DNA of 6,525 nt from an uncultured bacterium (GTDB lineage Bacteria > Cyanobacteriota > Vampirovibrionia > Gastranaerophilales > Gastranaerophilaceae). The DNA lies in the NCBI GenBank assembly GCA_945833895.1, contig CAMAGQ010000092.1, forward strand, positions 1-6,525, written 5' to 3'. Positions within the stretch are counted from its first letter, which is position 1, and every line of letters begins with the position of its first letter. Shown here one piece after another: positions 5,555-6,525 of the stretch. Under the pieces are notes generated by a model. The model saw only the letters and a list, made by a program, of their open reading frames with translations. It did not search any database and was not told the origin of the DNA. A program made the translations under genes and the position numbers.

Positions 5555-6520
5555 ATGAAAGCAGTAGTATTTGATAACGAATTGAAACTTGTCAACGATT
5601 ACGAAAAACCAATTCCAAAAGAAGGGGAAGCCCTTGTCAGAGTGACACTTGCGGGGATTTGCAACACAGATTACGAAATCACAAAAGGTTATATGGGTTA
5701 TGTCGGAATTTTAGGACACGAAGCAGTCGGAATAGTTGAAGAAGTCAACGGCGCAGACCAATCACTTGTCGGGAAAAGAGTTGTTCCTGAAATCAGTTAC
5801 GGCTGCAAAGACCCGAATTGCCCATGGTGTGCAGAAAAATTATACCGCCACTGTCCGAATAGACACACACTTGGAATTTTCCACAAGGACGGAGTTTTTG
5901 CACAGTATTTCACAATGCCTACAGAAGTTTTGTTTGAAGTTCCTGAAAATGTTCCTGACACTCAAGCGGTGTTTGTAGAACCGCTTGCCGCCGCACTTGA
6001 AATTACAGAACAACACCACATTAAGCCGTTTGAAAAAGTTGTAATTCTTGGCGATGGCAAGTTAGGGCTAATCACGGCACTTGCACTTAATTCGCTAAAC
6101 CTTGATGTTACGCTTGTCGGTAAACATCAAAATAAACTTGATATAGCAAAAGCACAAGGCTGTAAAACCTCATTACTAAACGATTTTCCGATTGAGAAAA
6201 AATACGACGTTGTTGTAGAAGCAACAGGTTCAATTTCAGGATTTGAAACCGCACTGGCTCTGACAAAACCACGCGGAGTTTTAGTTCTAAAAAGTACGGT
6301 TGCCGCATCTAAAGAATTTAACCTTGCACCGATTGTAATTGATGAAATTACCGTTCTTGGCTCTCGTTGCGGACAATTCCCTGCGGCATTAAGATTACTT
6401 CAATCAGAAAAAGTCGATTTTTCACCGCTTATTTCTGCAACTTATTCTATTGATGATGCAATTGAAGGGTTTGAAAAAAATAAAGAAAAAGATACTTTGA
6501 AAGTTTTGTTGAAATTTTAA
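5555..6520 (+). CDS. Zinc-dependent MDR-family alcohol dehydrogenase
   Basis: This is a 321-residue medium-chain dehydrogenase/reductase, predicted to interconvert an alcohol and a carbonyl compound with a nicotinamide cofactor in the cytoplasm. Catalytic zinc ligands are visible at C36 (GICNTD), H55 (GHE) and E142 (VEPLAAALE). The structural zinc site has all four cysteines, C84, C89, C92 and C100, spaced C-x4-C-x2-C-x7-C, two residues wider than the classic first gap. The Rossmann motif is GDGKLG (166-171). The end of the second beta strand reads LVGKH (187-191), with basic residues and no Asp, which suggests NADP(H) rather than NAD(H). The overall pattern (EI..YGC, RHCPNR, SRCGQF) matches, from memory, the uncharacterised MDR_like subfamily cd08242 of the threonine-dehydrogenase/sorbitol-dehydrogenase superfamily. 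The substrate is unknown; co-transcription with a sugar-type binding protein hints at a sugar or polyol. The gene is complete, with its TAA 5 bp from the window end. Confidence 0.93.
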   Translation: MKAVVFDNELKLVNDYEKPIPKEGEALVRVTLAGICNTDYEITKGYMGYVGILGHEAVGIVEEVNGADQSLVGKRVVPEISYGCKDPNCPWCAEKLYRHCPNRHTLGIFHKDGVFAQYFTMPTEVLFEVPENVPDTQAVFVEPLAAALEITEQHHIKPFEKVVILGDGKLGLITALALNSLNLDVTLVGKHQNKLDIAKAQGCKTSLLNDFPIEKKYDVVVEATGSISGFETALALTKPRGVLVLKSTVAASKEFNLAPIVIDEITVLGSRCGQFPAALRLLQSEKVDFSPLISATYSIDDAIEGFEKNKEKDTLKVLLKF

Positions 6521-6525
6521 GTATC

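Overview
The window is AT-rich bacterial DNA, about 95% coding, with five intact genes: three transcription units on the + strand and one gene on the - strand. The best lineage guess is a non-photosynthetic relative of Cyanobacteria, Gastranaerophilales (Melainabacteria/Vampirovibrionia), probably from the gut. This rests on codon and base composition and on the 694-residue protein at 901-2985. The start of that protein (MGLAASQARFL..TARK) and its coiled-coil end (..KSIEKTFTMFQ) match, from memory, a large family of uncharacterised proteins in that order. No search could be run, so the assignment is an inference.

Layout. Positions 1-208 are non-coding and hold a GC-rich, hairpin-rich element that looks like a dispersed repeat, followed by a near-consensus promoter. 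At 209-766 is a small stand-alone DEDDh 3'-5' exonuclease of the DnaQ/PolC-exo type. A 134-bp gap with GTTAC-type direct repeats leads to the large lineage-type protein of unknown function (901-2985). It converges, with 14 bp between stop codons, on rarA (3000-4244, - strand), a AAA+ ATPase of replication-fork maintenance. A 71-bp divergent promoter region separates rarA from a two-gene + strand operon: a family 1 extracellular solute-binding protein (4316-5542) and a zinc-dependent MDR dehydrogenase (5555-6520).

Regulatory structure is the most informative part. The exonuclease and rarA, both DNA-maintenance genes, have the same promoter geometry: TTGAAA, 17 bp, TATAAT, 6 bp, ATG. This places the predicted transcription start on or next to the A of the start codon, so both mRNAs are predicted to be leaderless. 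The rarA -10 lies in a 10-bp palindrome that also presents TATAAT on the other strand, towards the solute-binding protein gene. A 12-bp sequence (ATTTGTTACGAA) is shared exactly by the two other regulatory gaps. In front of the 694-residue protein it is part of a direct repeat that closely resembles the cyanobacterial HLR1 (RpaB-binding) element.

I saw no tRNA, rRNA, CRISPR array, transposase, integrase or phage gene. The window is mostly ordinary chromosome. The best candidate for undescribed biology is the large protein at 901-2985 and its regulatory region.
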